From Petrosia ficiformis (taxonomy: Eukaryota; Porifera; Demospongiae; Haplosclerida; Petrosiidae): a DNA stretch of 64,000 nt. This document shows, piece by piece, positions 13,571 through 28,300 of this stretch (position 1 is the first letter of the stretch; the number at the start of each line of letters is the position of its first letter). The notes below the pieces were generated by a model. That model was not told where the DNA came from and ran no database searches. It saw only the letters and a program-made list of their open reading frames with translations. The translations under genes and the position numbers were made by a program. The stretch is taken from contig OX345643.1 in assembly GCA_947044365.1 (NCBI GenBank), positions 1,948,501-2,012,500 on the forward strand, written 5' to 3'.

Positions 13571-13890
13571 GTTAGTTTTCGGTTATAAACCACACACATA
13601 CAACAGTTAGTATTCCAAAGCCTGGAGATGACATTTAATAGTCACTTGTATAGCAAATAACATACTTAAGCCCTCTGTATTAATCAATACCAGATGGACG
13701 TCAAACCACAATACATATGTTTATATAGTTCTACTAAATATTTCACATGCATATAAACATTTACCGAGCTTTGAATGATTGTGCTATGTTCTTCATCGTT
13801 ATAAACATCTTTTCTGACAATTCCATTCCCAGAAAAATTTCCATCCAAGCCTGGAATAACGCTTCCACTCCCAACAGAAGTATCAGCCAT
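3147..13890 (-). CDS. RBFOX (Fox-1) family RNA-binding splicing regulator
   Basis: Spliced gene read on the minus strand. Exons supported by GT/AG sites and continuous frame are 13890-13765 (start [10 protein letters not shown], 42 codons), 13498-12995, 5354-5208, 4806-4764, 3985-3823 and a 22-nt microexon at 3168-3147. The second and third exons together encode one RRM, with RNP2 LHISNIPF followed by KYREND, then [17 protein letters not shown] containing RNP1. That layout is the hallmark of the Fox-1 family, which binds UGCAUG in pre-mRNA in the nucleus. The region before the RRM is Ser/Thr/Asn-rich, and the region after it is Gly/Tyr-rich (a GGGGGG run, SGGYG), like RBFOX C-termini. The stop codon is not fixed. 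Reading through the last donor adds only Val before a stop; a possible terminal exon at 2181-2146 is weak. Intron 2 (7.6 kb) holds most of the local repeats. Confidence 0.88.
3384..3775 (-). repeat. Dispersed repeat family R7, copy 1
   Basis: About 390 bp related, in reverse orientation, to 9838-10255. Both copies contain the Phe-like stretch gaaggttc/gaacctt, the phrase cattcgtttgctgcgcat or its diverged complement, a ccacgccc block, and a ctttataac...agtactagag block. It begins ctagggctggga, similar to the ends of the hAT-like elements elsewhere in the window. It lies in an RBFOX intron. Confidence 0.6.
5117..5167. repeat. (TTTC)n microsatellite
   Basis: About 12 consecutive TTTC units, upstream in the genome of RBFOX exon 3 (minus-strand gene). 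It may be the remnant tail of the SINE family, which carries the same GAAA tract. Confidence 0.9.
5440..5668. repeat. Dispersed repeat family R3, copy 2 (inverted)
   Basis: Reverse-orientation relative of 2790-3060, with shared blocks tcaaatttcaatccat, attaaactatacactat and a closing ttttgaggtcatcatgaat. The bounding inverted ends are visible (catgacctcaaaa and its complement), supporting a small nonautonomous element. It lies in RBFOX intron 2. Confidence 0.7.
5735..6535 (+). repeat. Dispersed repeat family R4, copy 1
   Basis: Starts at accctcaccgcgtagcg, runs through a short GT/CTGT tract and aaccttttggttgtaaagtt, then gctagctccacctacaggt, and ends near ggcgagggtcccgtcccg. Related stretches occur at 25665-26400 and 38795-39130 (shared: agttatga or agttata, cagcaggcttcaaatt, the acctcatgcacgtgatt motif). 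Internal ORFs are short and unconserved. Confidence 0.55.
6985..7470. repeat. Minisatellite with a 20-24 bp unit (gtactgttgatgtacatgta)
   Basis: About 20 degenerate head-to-tail copies with recurrent variants gtactgttgctgtacatg and gtcctgttgatgtac. The unit contains the palindrome tgtaca. Three overlapping minus-strand frames stay open because the unit lacks stops, so they are repeat artefacts rather than genes. Confidence 0.93.
8181..8706 (+). mobile_element. MITE family M1, copy A
   Basis: The left end reads acaagtgtatatagag, then catccctat and gctttt. The right end is ccccgtggaaagcaat, then a diverged tagggatgg and the palindromic ccctacgggccat. The 18-bp catccctatgattgcttt and its complement near opposite ends act as subterminal inverted repeats. 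The interior carries a GC-rich block (gcgcgttcttttacgcgcc), then attaattgaccgagcccc and an (AT)n tract. No transposase ORF is present, so it is nonautonomous. It is inserted in RBFOX intron 2. Confidence 0.8.
8707..9080 (+). mobile_element. MITE family M1, copy B (partial, directly adjacent to copy A)
   Basis: Repeats the interior of copy A from gatgactatgtat through ggggcctgaagaagtaag and the attaattgaccgagcccccc block, then ends early at gggccataac. It lies immediately after copy A in the same orientation, so the pair is a tandem or nested duplication. Confidence 0.75.
9411..9690 (-). mobile_element. MITE family M1, copy F (reverse, diverged and deleted)
   Basis: The right end appears first in reverse (tatggcccacagggtgattg, then ctttccacggg) and the left end last (cacaaagtaatcataggg). 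The GC-rich interior is deleted. Both terminal motifs survive, which supports the stated orientation. Confidence 0.6.
9838..10255 (+). repeat. Dispersed repeat family R7, copy 2
   Basis: Forward copy of the family at 3384-3775. It begins agaactgggaaaaaggtttg and contains two internal versions of ttcattcgtttgctgcgcat and a ccacgcccac block. No coding potential is supported. Confidence 0.6.
10429..10645 (-). mobile_element. tRNA-derived SINE inserted in the 118-bp array
   Basis: Minus-strand element with a complete tRNA-like head (10504-10576), then a body reading cctgaggcaac, a short linker, gcctcaggtgt and a (TTTC)n tract, ending near gataacat. The body recurs at 2312-2410. Array unit sequence flanks both sides and intact units nearby show the empty site (gtatacacatgtacactt). 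About 70 bp lies 5' of the tRNA head before the array resumes and is of unknown origin. Translation of the head gives the familiar spurious peptide GGIRTHDTL, typical of tRNA-like repeats. Confidence 0.72.
10504..10576 (-). tRNA. tRNA-like sequence (SINE head; anticodon position reads GGA)
   Basis: It folds as a 73-nt cloverleaf. The acceptor is GCCTTGG/CTGAGGC with two G-T pairs, the D arm GCTCAGTTGGTAGAGC, the anticodon stem TCTGT/ACAGA and the T arm GTGGGTTCGAATCCCAC. Pol III box A and box B are both intact. The loop CCGGAGT has C instead of the invariant T before the anticodon. GGA would mean Ser, yet there is no long variable arm. These oddities and the repeated body favour a SINE head or pseudo-tRNA over a working tRNA gene. 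Confidence 0.5.
11346..12591. other. RBFOX intron 2 sequence with no recognised feature
   Basis: AT-rich unique sequence with scattered GTACATGTAC motifs. There is one short internal echo (taagccatttgtggctgtg, then taagccattgtggctgc, near 12491-12540). I see no exon with splice sites and no RNA gene. Confidence 0.5.
12592..12815. repeat. R1 dispersed MITE-like repeat, copy 1
   Basis: A diverged member of a family built from taactaaaacccttttagt, cattattggccattttc and tagttaactaaaacaac. Its ends are the inverted pair gttgttttag/ctaaaacaac. Other members lie at 28826-29070, 29717-30005, 33013-33365, 33950-34115 and 36705-36945. Confidence 0.7.
13528..13567. repeat. (AT)n microsatellite in RBFOX intron 1
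   Basis: A continuous AT dinucleotide tract of about 40 bp, close to the acceptor of RBFOX exon 2 (13498). Confidence 0.95.
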
Positions 13891-14088
13891 GATCTATAAC
13901 ATAATTTACTATGCAGCTCTCACGTGCAACAATAACCACACTGAGCATGCGCATTACTTAATTTAAGCGCTACTTAATTATTGAATACTGGTGGTACGCG
14001 TACGCGTAAAGTACGTACATGTATATCGACAACCACAAAATTATTATAAACTTTTTATAAATAGCAATATAATATAGTAATAAGTATT

Positions 14089-16488
14089 TCACCAAGTTAC
14101 ATAGTTTGTGTCATTACTGTCATCTTCATCGACTAGAGCAGCAAATATATCCTGTATTACAGGAAGAAGAGAGGGTAGTCTATGTGTTCTACTCAATGGT
14201 ATACTCATAAAATCAAATGCAACAGCCACTTTCCCAGCAAACTCTTCTCTAAGTATAGGAGTTGCAAACTTTGGATAGCGTTGACTAAAATGAGTTAAAA
14301 TAGTAAAATGTGCCTCCATTTCAGTAGCGACTTGGAGGGCTTCTTTAACAGTGGAATGTTTTTTTGCCTGAGCTTCAGTACTTAAATCGCTATCAAATGT
14401 TGCCTCGTGAATAAGCAGCGAAGCTCCTTTTCCTGCAGAGACTAACTCTGAACAAGGTCTTGTGTCACCTGAATAAACCAGCTTCCATCCCTCCATGTGC
14501 TCAAGTACTATACCATATGATTGTATTACATGTACAACAGGAACAGTTGATAAAAAACCGAAACCAATGTACTGAAGACATGCTGGCAATCGAAAAGGAA
14601 TCTGCTCAGGTGAAGATATGTACAGTTCAGCATTCTGAAACTGGTATTGTACATATTCACAATGCTTCTTATATTCTTCCAACCACTTGTATAGTAACTG
14701 TGGTCCAATTACTAATACAGGTTCACTATCATGTCCAAGAAGCTTTGTTCGTTTTTGAAGGATTCGAATAAGACCAAGATGATGGTCACCATGAATATGT
14801 GATAAAAATACACATTTCAGGTCAGAGATAATTTTATTTGCTAAATGAAACCCAAAGCATTTATAAAGCTGCCCCAAGGTTCCTTCACCACAATCTAAAA
14901 GCATATATCCATTTGGTAAATGCAGGAGTATAGCACTAACATTGCGATATTTTGAAGGTACAGCTGAAGCCGTGCCTAGAAACGTAATGGTTGTTTCTGT
15001 TGGTAAACGAGATTTAAAAAAAAACTCCGACTGACCAGCCATAGTGGACTGCAATGATGTAGAATTATAACTTATAGCTGACGCACATGTAGGTTGACCT
15101 GTACCCATATGCTCTGTAAGATACTTTGTAAAGCTATCACGAAGAACTGGGTGAGAACCTAACTTAGTTTGTAATGCATCATTGGACACCATGTCCAGTA
15201 CTGTCTCCTTGATACAAGACTCTAGAGGTTTTAAAGGTTCCAACTCGAATGATCCGCATTTAGTTTGTGGACGTAAGTGGCATTTGAGAAGACTTTGTCC
15301 AATAAAAAACAAAGACTGATCTTCAAGATTTGATTTTTGACCTTGTTCAGTATTGCAAGGATTGCAGGGTAAATTGAAAATCTCGGAATCCATAAAATGT
15401 AACGGAATTTGAACTTTAAGACAATCTCTGAGAAAAATCTCGGATTGGCAGAAGTCTTGATGCACTAGTAAGTGTTTGGTATTACTGTGAGAAAATTCCT
15501 TCATCCATTTTTGATACACTTCATTCTCAACAACTATTCGTGGGGATATGTGTATTATAATACTCGGAGATAATTGAAGGGGCTGTAACAATGGATGACT
15601 AGTTAATGGAGATATAAAATCAATGGAAGGACACTCGAGAATGACAAACTCTGGACCAATTTGATCCGGATCTACAACTTCATGTGGGAATATGACGCGC
15701 CCATTTGGAGCAGTGACAGGATTGCCTCCAATTAATTCTCTGCAAACTGGTCCCAAAGGAAGGCCCAGTTTCTTAGCTTTTTCAGGATGAAACTTTCCTC
15801 GAATGTTAGCAAGCTTTCCAATGAAAACTACAATGGAATTAACTCTCTTTGAAGGGCTTTCAATGAGACATACTCGTTTAGCATTAGGAGGTACTTCTGT
15901 ATGAAGACTTCCTTCAATCGTATGTGGTGAATTATATGTCTGGTTTTCCTTCTCAGAAATAATCTCAACTGCCTTTATCGTCAAGTCTACATTCTCAAAA
16001 AGGACAGGAGTAGCCACATCTCGACTAACATTAACATCAAGTTTCAATCTTTCCTGATTTAAGAATACCATAGATGCTTCTTGAAACTGTAATAGATTTT
16101 GTGGACCATAGAGTGAAATACGATTGATTCCTCTATCTCTCAGTGTCATAGCTAAACCAGGCAGGCCTCCAGTGGTCTCCCATGAGGTTTGTGTTATAAA
16201 AATATTCTTGAGTTTTGCAAGTTTGACAGAGTGTTCGGTACACACAGTTTGTATACTCTCAGGACAGTTGAACAGATAACGGTTTGTATCCGTAAACAGG
16301 AATATGGAAGGAGAGATTTCTGATGAACCAGTTCCGAGTACTTGAAGATACACAGCCATGTTGTTTCGTCTTAAGTTAGTACTACTTGCAAACTTCAAAT
16401 TCTGTTTGAATGAGTGTGGAAGACTTCTATAGCAGCCTATAAAAGCACCAAAGATGGGAAATTTAACACAATAGTTGCATAAATGCAT
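14089..16488 (-). CDS. ELAC2, long-form RNase Z (tRNA 3' endonuclease)
   Basis: Uninterrupted 799-codon frame, close to the usual long RNase Z length. It removes 3' trailers from precursor tRNAs in the nucleus and mitochondria. The C-terminal beta-lactamase domain has the PSKYRN loop near residue 508, the zinc motif HIHGDH near 563, GDT near 674, HEATF near 692 and a final metal ligand in THFSQRYP near 731. The N-terminal half is the degenerate domain that carries the flexible tRNA-binding arm. Met1 begins a Cys/Ser/Arg-containing leader, and Met44 starts MAVYLQVLGTG where family homology begins. Two starts would fit mitochondrial and nuclear forms, as known for ELAC2. The gene is 217 bp after the Kelch stop and 199 bp before the RBFOX start, all on the same strand. 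Confidence 0.95.
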   Translation of the reverse strand: MHLCNYCVKFPIFGAFIGCYRSLPHSFKQNLKFASSTNLRRNNMAVYLQVLGTGSSEISPSIFLFTDTNRYLFNCPESIQTVCTEHSVKLAKLKNIFITQTSWETTGGLPGLAMTLRDRGINRISLYGPQNLLQFQEASMVFLNQERLKLDVNVSRDVATPVLFENVDLTIKAVEIISEKENQTYNSPHTIEGSLHTEVPPNAKRVCLIESPSKRVNSIVVFIGKLANIRGKFHPEKAKKLGLPLGPVCRELIGGNPVTAPNGRVIFPHEVVDPDQIGPEFVILECPSIDFISPLTSHPLLQPLQLSPSIIIHISPRIVVENEVYQKWMKEFSHSNTKHLLVHQDFCQSEIFLRDCLKVQIPLHFMDSEIFNLPCNPCNTEQGQKSNLEDQSLFFIGQSLLKCHLRPQTKCGSFELEPLKPLESCIKETVLDMVSNDALQTKLGSHPVLRDSFTKYLTEHMGTGQPTCASAISYNSTSLQSTMAGQSEFFFKSRLPTETTITFLGTASAVPSKYRNVSAILLHLPNGYMLLDCGEGTLGQLYKCFGFHLANKIISDLKCVFLSHIHGDHHLGLIRILQKRTKLLGHDSEPVLVIGPQLLYKWLEEYKKHCEYVQYQFQNAELYISSPEQIPFRLPACLQYIGFGFLSTVPVVHVIQSYGIVLEHMEGWKLVYSGDTRPCSELVSAGKGASLLIHEATFDSDLSTEAQAKKHSTVKEALQVATEMEAHFTILTHFSQRYPKFATPILREEFAGKVAVAFDFMSIPLSRTHRLPSLLPVIQDIFAALVDEDDSNDTNYVTW

Positions 16489-16579
16489 AGATAATCTGTA
16501 CTTTTATTCTCATTCAGTCAACACTACTTCATGATTGCACCAACACCTATATAACTTTCATCATCTTCCATCAGCCATG

Positions 16580-16585
16580 TTTTAT
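16580..16585 (-). terminator. Probable poly(A) signal of the Kelch gene
   Basis: AATAAA on the minus strand, about 120 nt after the Kelch stop codon and before the ELAC2 start. A second AATAAA lies at 16508-16503. Confidence 0.5.
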
Positions 16586-16704
16586 TTTTCGTAATTTCAC
16601 TTAATTATTTGAGTAATTTGAGTAATTTGAGAAGTGAATACAATATTACGGTATCAAAATGATAAAATTAATGTCCATTTTTGGATATAATTATAATAAA
16701 AGGA

Positions 16705-21956
<5,252 letters not shown>

Positions 21957-22137
21957 GTTTTCGTTTAATTATAATACCACGCCCATTCAGTTGTTAATTA
22001 ATTAATAATTATTAATTACACATAATTTAGATAATTTTTTTTTCTGATAAATTATTATTATAATCTAATTTGTGGGCGTGTTAATTGAGCAGGCGTGTCT
22101 GTACTCTGTACATTTCCAACTCTGTAAAGACATCGTC
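21957..22137. promoter_or_regulatory. Bidirectional promoter between the Kelch and RhoGAP genes
   Basis: Only 181 bp separate the two divergent start codons, so both 5' UTRs and core promoters must lie here or overlap. The stretch is AT-rich with no clear TATA pair. It has ccacgccc at its Kelch side and gggcgtg plus ggcgtgt at its RhoGAP side, resembling GC/CACCC boxes bound by Sp/KLF factors. Promoter activity is inferred from geometry. Confidence 0.7.
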
Positions 22138-22303
22138 ATGGCAGCTAAACAGTTTCATCGTTTTACTCAGCTAGCTGGAGAGAAGTTGGCTGTGTAAGTG
22201 TACACATTTTATATAACTGTACCTATTTGTGCTACATGTTATATATAAGTACATATATAATTATACACATGAATAATTTACATTCTGTGGGAGTATTTGT
22301 ACT

Positions 22304-22353
<50 letters not shown>

Positions 22354-25300
22354 TATATATTTATTCTTTATATAATTATACTGATATCAGAAATATTATT
22401 TACATTTTGTGCTCACTGTAGGAGAGAGAAATCCGATAGACTCACAGAAAGTTTGAGTGATGTAAGTAAATTAATTATCATTATAGCCAACCATACATGA
22501 TTATATAGCAGACACCATTTCCTGAACACTTGGTTATAGAGAAAATGTCATTTTGCTTTAAGAGAGGGAAGGGGTGGAAGCTATAAGTAGAAGAATGCAA
22601 AGTGTTTGATATAAAAAAATAGATATTTTCTATTTCTAAATTTGTAAAATAGTGTGCTGTGTGTTGACTTATGTATGCAGACTGATACCATAAATGAATG
22701 GTTATGGAGAGGGATGGGTGGTTGGAATTTGGGATCATACGTGATACTACACTAGCTATATTGACAATATAGAAACCAATCCCAAACCATATACTGTCGG
22801 GCCTAGAATAGTATATATACTCCAGTCAAAGGTTCTAGGTTTTATGTCAATTGATTAGAACAGGTGACACCTTTGAATCCCTGGAAACCAGAAGAATTAA
22901 GCAACTCCAAACATTGTTGTTGGCCGGATTATTCCATTTAGCAACCCACACAATTTCATTTTCTTATGAACTATTCCTACACACAAGCACAGAAACCTTG
23001 TTACAATGTATGTATGTATATATGTGTTTTCTACATGCACATGAATTTCAAGAATGAACGAGATCATTCCAAATTTTGTTAGTCTTATTAATGAAGTGTT
23101 ACAGATACATGTAAACTATTAAGTGTTTATAGTTTGATAATGGGGTATGTATACATGTATATACGTATGTACATGTATACATACATGTATGTATGTACAT
23201 GTACTGTTATGATGTACATGTACATCATAAAAGTGCATGTACATGTAATATGTATATGTATGTATGTACATGTACTCTTATGATGTGTATGTATATGTAC
23301 ATCATAAAGTACATGTACATGTAATATGTATTTATAGTTTTTGAGGTATAAAGTTACATATTTTTATACATGTTTGAAATAATTATTACTATATATAATT
23401 ATTAATTACTAATATTTATCTCAGAAGATTATATGTATATATATATTTAAGGAAACAAGTGTATATAGAGAAAAAAACATCCCTATGATTGCTTTACAAA
23501 TTTAAGTGAAGATAAAAGTATCCCTATGATTGCTTTGTGGTGTCCAGCATTCAGTAATCATGGCTGGCTTTATCAAGCATGAACTTATTATAGTTATTAT
23601 TTTGATTATCTACTCTCCTGACCTTTCAAAGGACCTTGTAGAACTTTAGGAATATATTTCAGGCAGAATAGCTAGCTATTTTCTACGTAAGCTACTTAGC
23701 TACAAGCAGCTTTCTTTCTGCTGGTCTGTAGAGCTCGAGCGCGCGTTCTTTTACGCGCCACACCCATTAATTGACCGAGCCCCCGGGAATGACGCAACTT
23801 CCTTAACTACGTATACAACGCATACTCGCACAAGTGGACACAAGAAAATATATATATAGGGGGTTCTAGTGGCCTCCTGGTTAAAGTGCAAGCCTGCAAT
23901 CGAAAGGTTGCAGGTTCTAGCCCCACTAGGGTCAGGCTTTTTCTCTCGCCTATGAGTTTACTCAGCTCTACCCTCAAAAATGAGAAGGTGTTTATCACCG
24001 CATCCTTCGGAGGGGATGTAAAGCCGTTGGTCCCGGGGAGCTGGTTAATATTAGCACTTGTGCTATTCTAGTTTCCTCGTTAAGCCACATTTGGTCAAAA
24101 CACTTGTATAAAAATAAAAATAAAAATATACATTAAACCCCGTGGAAAGCAATCATAGGGATGGCCCTACGGGCCATAATAGAAAGGAAGTGGTAATTAC
24201 GTGTATAAATATATTCATTTGAATTGTGTATGATAAATTGTTTTCATTGTTGATGTTTTAATGGGTGAAATTTACTAATTGTAAAGTTGACTATTGTATC
24301 TGTTTATTTAAATACAATAATTGTAAAATCATAGTTTTATCTAGGGGGAAGAGGGAGAATCCACCCAACATTCAACTCTGTCTCCACACCTTTAAATCTG
24401 TAAATTTCAGATTATAATATTAAAAAATTGTGTGAACAATGAACAATCCAAGTATATACTTGAAGTGATTTCACTCTAAAATCACTCTAAAACCAACCAC
24501 AGAGAAAGTAAAAAATCCAAAATTTATCTGGGGGGATGACCCCATACCCGGCCTACTTTGCCAAGCACAGGTTGCCTCTCTTCCCCTAATTTTCTCCTCC
24601 TTTAAAGATAAAACCATGACAGTGTAAAGATATTTATTATATCTATTTAAGCATTGAGATTAGATTTACATTGTATGTCAGCTACTGTGAAGTTTTAAGG
24701 TGTTCATGAAGTGCTTTGTAATAATAGATAAGAGGCTGTTTGTAACTATGATTAGATTCTGGAAGGTAAGACATGTAGATAACAAAGGCTCTCCATCAGT
24801 GGTGTGGAAACAGCCAGTCATGCAGTACATTGTCTGATTAAGTCTAGTGAATGTCTAGTAAATTGAAACTGAGCTGTATACCAAGTATATGGGGAGCAGG
24901 ACAAGAGTGGTGAATGTAAGCCAAAATGCCCAACAGTTGGCTCACTATTTCCACACCCCTCTCTCAACGATTTGTTTTAATCATTTGATAAGAAATTATT
25001 GATTAGTTTCCTCTTGTAACAATCGTTTGCTACTCAATAAATAGAAAACTACATTCTATCATTAACAGCATAATGTCTACATGAGGTAATGCAGTGAATA
25101 TGTTCATCGTTGTTTACTTATTACAGTATTCATACACATAACTATAATATAATACATGTACTTATATAAACATTGATTTCTTGTTTGAGTGAGAAGAAAT
25201 ACATCAACATATAACCCTAACAATGCCAGCACACCTATAGCATACTTCTTATACCATATGAGACTATATTAATATAACTACTTCTTGTATAAAGAAACAA

Positions 25301-28300
25301 CTTGTTTACCACTGTATAACATTATGTACTACTTCTTATATTAAGAAACAACCTGTTTACTACCGTATAACTATAACATTATTTACTACTTCCTTATATA
25401 AAGAAATAACCTGTTTACTACTATATAACATATTACATTATTTCACACTTCTTATATGTAATGTCACATACTTAATTCAAGTACAGATAGTATTGATTAA
25501 TGTTAATTACTGCTCAGTAATTAATCTAAACAAGGATACAGTGTGTATATACATGTGTCTATCTTGTATTGTTGTTATAAGACTATTAACACTTAGTTTT
25601 GAATTAGTTTCTGTTTGGAATAGATCTGTCTGTTCTTTTATTAACCTCATTTATTTATCAAAGCGGGTTATTGTCATCATGTCTGTCTGTCTTGTTTCCC
25701 ACATTTCTGTAAACCTAGTGACATTGGCACTTCAAATGAGCTACCAGCAAAACTTACAAGGATTAAAAAAAACATAAAGGGGTTTTCTAAAACCTTTCAT
25801 TTTAAAGTTATGATAAATTTTATAACACGTTTACCACTTCACAACTTTACAGAAGACATTAGATAACAAATAATTACTTAGAAACACAACTCATCTTGTT
25901 TGAAAGCTCCATTGCTGCCAAATCAGTGCTTGATAATAATTAAGGTATTGGCTGCTACAGCATGGAACACTTCATATGAAAGCTCTCTGCCATTATATGA
26001 TGTTTACTTTGTAGCTCAACCTCATGCACACGTGATTCAACCCACAAAACCTTTTATACATGTACTCCTGCTAGCTATAGTATCTATGACACTACCCATC
26101 TTACACTATGACTGGAGGGTAAGTTGTAGCTCAACCTCATGCACGTGATTCAACCCACAAAACCTTTTATACATGTACTCCTGCTAGCTATAGTATCTAT
26201 GACACTACCCATCTTACACTATGACTGGAGGGTAAGTTGTAGCTCAACCTCATGCACGTGATTCAACCCACAAAACCTTTTATACATGTACTCCTGCTAG
26301 CTATAATATCTATGACACTACCCATCTTACACTATGACTGGAGGGTAAGTTGTAACACACTCAAGTACATATATATTACGTATGATTATCTGCAATTGCC
26401 AATAATAATTAAGAATGCTAGTTTTCTAATCATACGTGCTTGACACTAGTGACAAGGGTTGTACATCTGTTGTGATTTTGATGCACTTGTAGACAGTACT
26501 CAATGAACATTGTTTCTCCCTCCGCTAAATCTGTAAGGAAGCCATAGATAAGACGATTGGTTTAGTGATAATTAAAATGCAGTTTTTATTTCCAATGTGT
26601 AGATGCTGTTACTAATAATAATTATAGTAATTGCTGCATGAGCAACTAAATAATTGAACAATAAAAATTAATAACTATACATGTAAGATGATGTTGTGAT
26701 AGCCAGTACTCATTGCTGATGACGTCTGAAACACAGCAGTGTAACTATAGGTACCTGTTTATCCATTCTTCAAACTTTTTAACAGTTCGTGTATAAATTT
26801 TGACATTATATTTCAGCAATTTCCACAAGCAGAATTCATGCCATTCATTTATGTGCCACACCCATTCATTGACCAAGCCCCAAAGAATGAAGCACACCTG
26901 TATGACATATACTGACACACACATTTACACTTTGCCTAATAAGGAAATACTGTGTGTTTTGATAAATGAGGAAATGTTCAAATAACTGCTAAAGATGTCA
27001 CATCAACAAATATTAATAACTAAACTAGTCATAAATGATTAGATTCAAGCACATTGTGATATGCCCAGGGATGAGCATTGTTAAGTAGAGTAGATGATTT
27101 TTACCTGCAGGGTCATCCTTATCACTGCTTTACATGGCTGATAATGTGTTTATGTACATTGTTGTATGTGCATATGTATGTACATGTCCGTGTGTATGTA
27201 TGTACATGTGTATATGTATGTATGTATGTACATGTATGGGTATATGTGTGTGTATGCATGTGTGTCAGGCATGGGGAAAAAGTACTTAAGTACATCCTCA
27301 AGCACTTTCAAGTTTGAAGATTAGCGCATCTTATTGTGAATGTACTTAAGTAGTTTTAAAAGTACTTAAGTACAAATTGACTACAGCATTCTTATATAAC
27401 CATGCTATCAACAAAAGTGCTTTGAATAATTATCAGAGTGATGATAAGTTGTCATCACCTCATACAGTGATAATAACACTGGTACAAACATAATGTTTAA
27501 CACATTTCACAATAATAATTATAAAATCATAAGTTGTGAAAGTGCTTAAAAGCCCTGCTCATTATCAAAGCTTAAGCATACATTGTAAGTACAGTCAAAT
27601 TTAACATTGAATACTTTAGTAAGCACAAAGCACTTTTGTACTTGTGCTTAAGCATGCTTGAGCACAAGTACAACAGTGCTTCGTCCCATGTCTGATGTGT
27701 GTATGTGTGTGTGTGTACGTATGTACATGTATGTTTGTATGTATGTATGTGTGTGTGTATGTATGTACATGTATGTTTGTATGTATGTGTGTTTGTATGT
27801 ATGTACATGTATGTTTGTATGTATGTATGTATGTGTGTGTGTATGTATGTACATGTATGTTTGTATGTATGTATGTGTGTGTGTATGTATGTACATGTAT
27901 GTTTGTATGTATGTATGTATGTGTGTGTGTATGTATGTACATGTATGTTTGTATGTATGTATGTATGTGTGTGTGTATGTATGTACATGTATGTTTGTAT
28001 GTATGTATGTGTGTGTGTATGTATGTACATGTATGTTTGTATGTATGTATGTGTGTGTGTGTGTATGTATGTACATGTATGTTTGTATGTATGTATGTGT
28101 GTGTGTTTGTGTATTCATGATTAGTATGTAGTCAGATAACATTCCATCATTATGTAGTACTAGTGAAGCTGGGTATACTATTACATTATACAACACATTA
28201 ACAACACATTGTTTTTATAAGCTATTAAATAATAGTGTTATCAACTGTATCTTGTGTCATGTGGTTTGTGACTGTGTATATATGTGTGTGTTGTCTATAA

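Noticed and set aside
27572..28196. Long Thr/His-rich and Val/Cys-rich frames on both strands
   Set aside because: Products of the GTAT/TACATG array; every frame is open and none has a domain.
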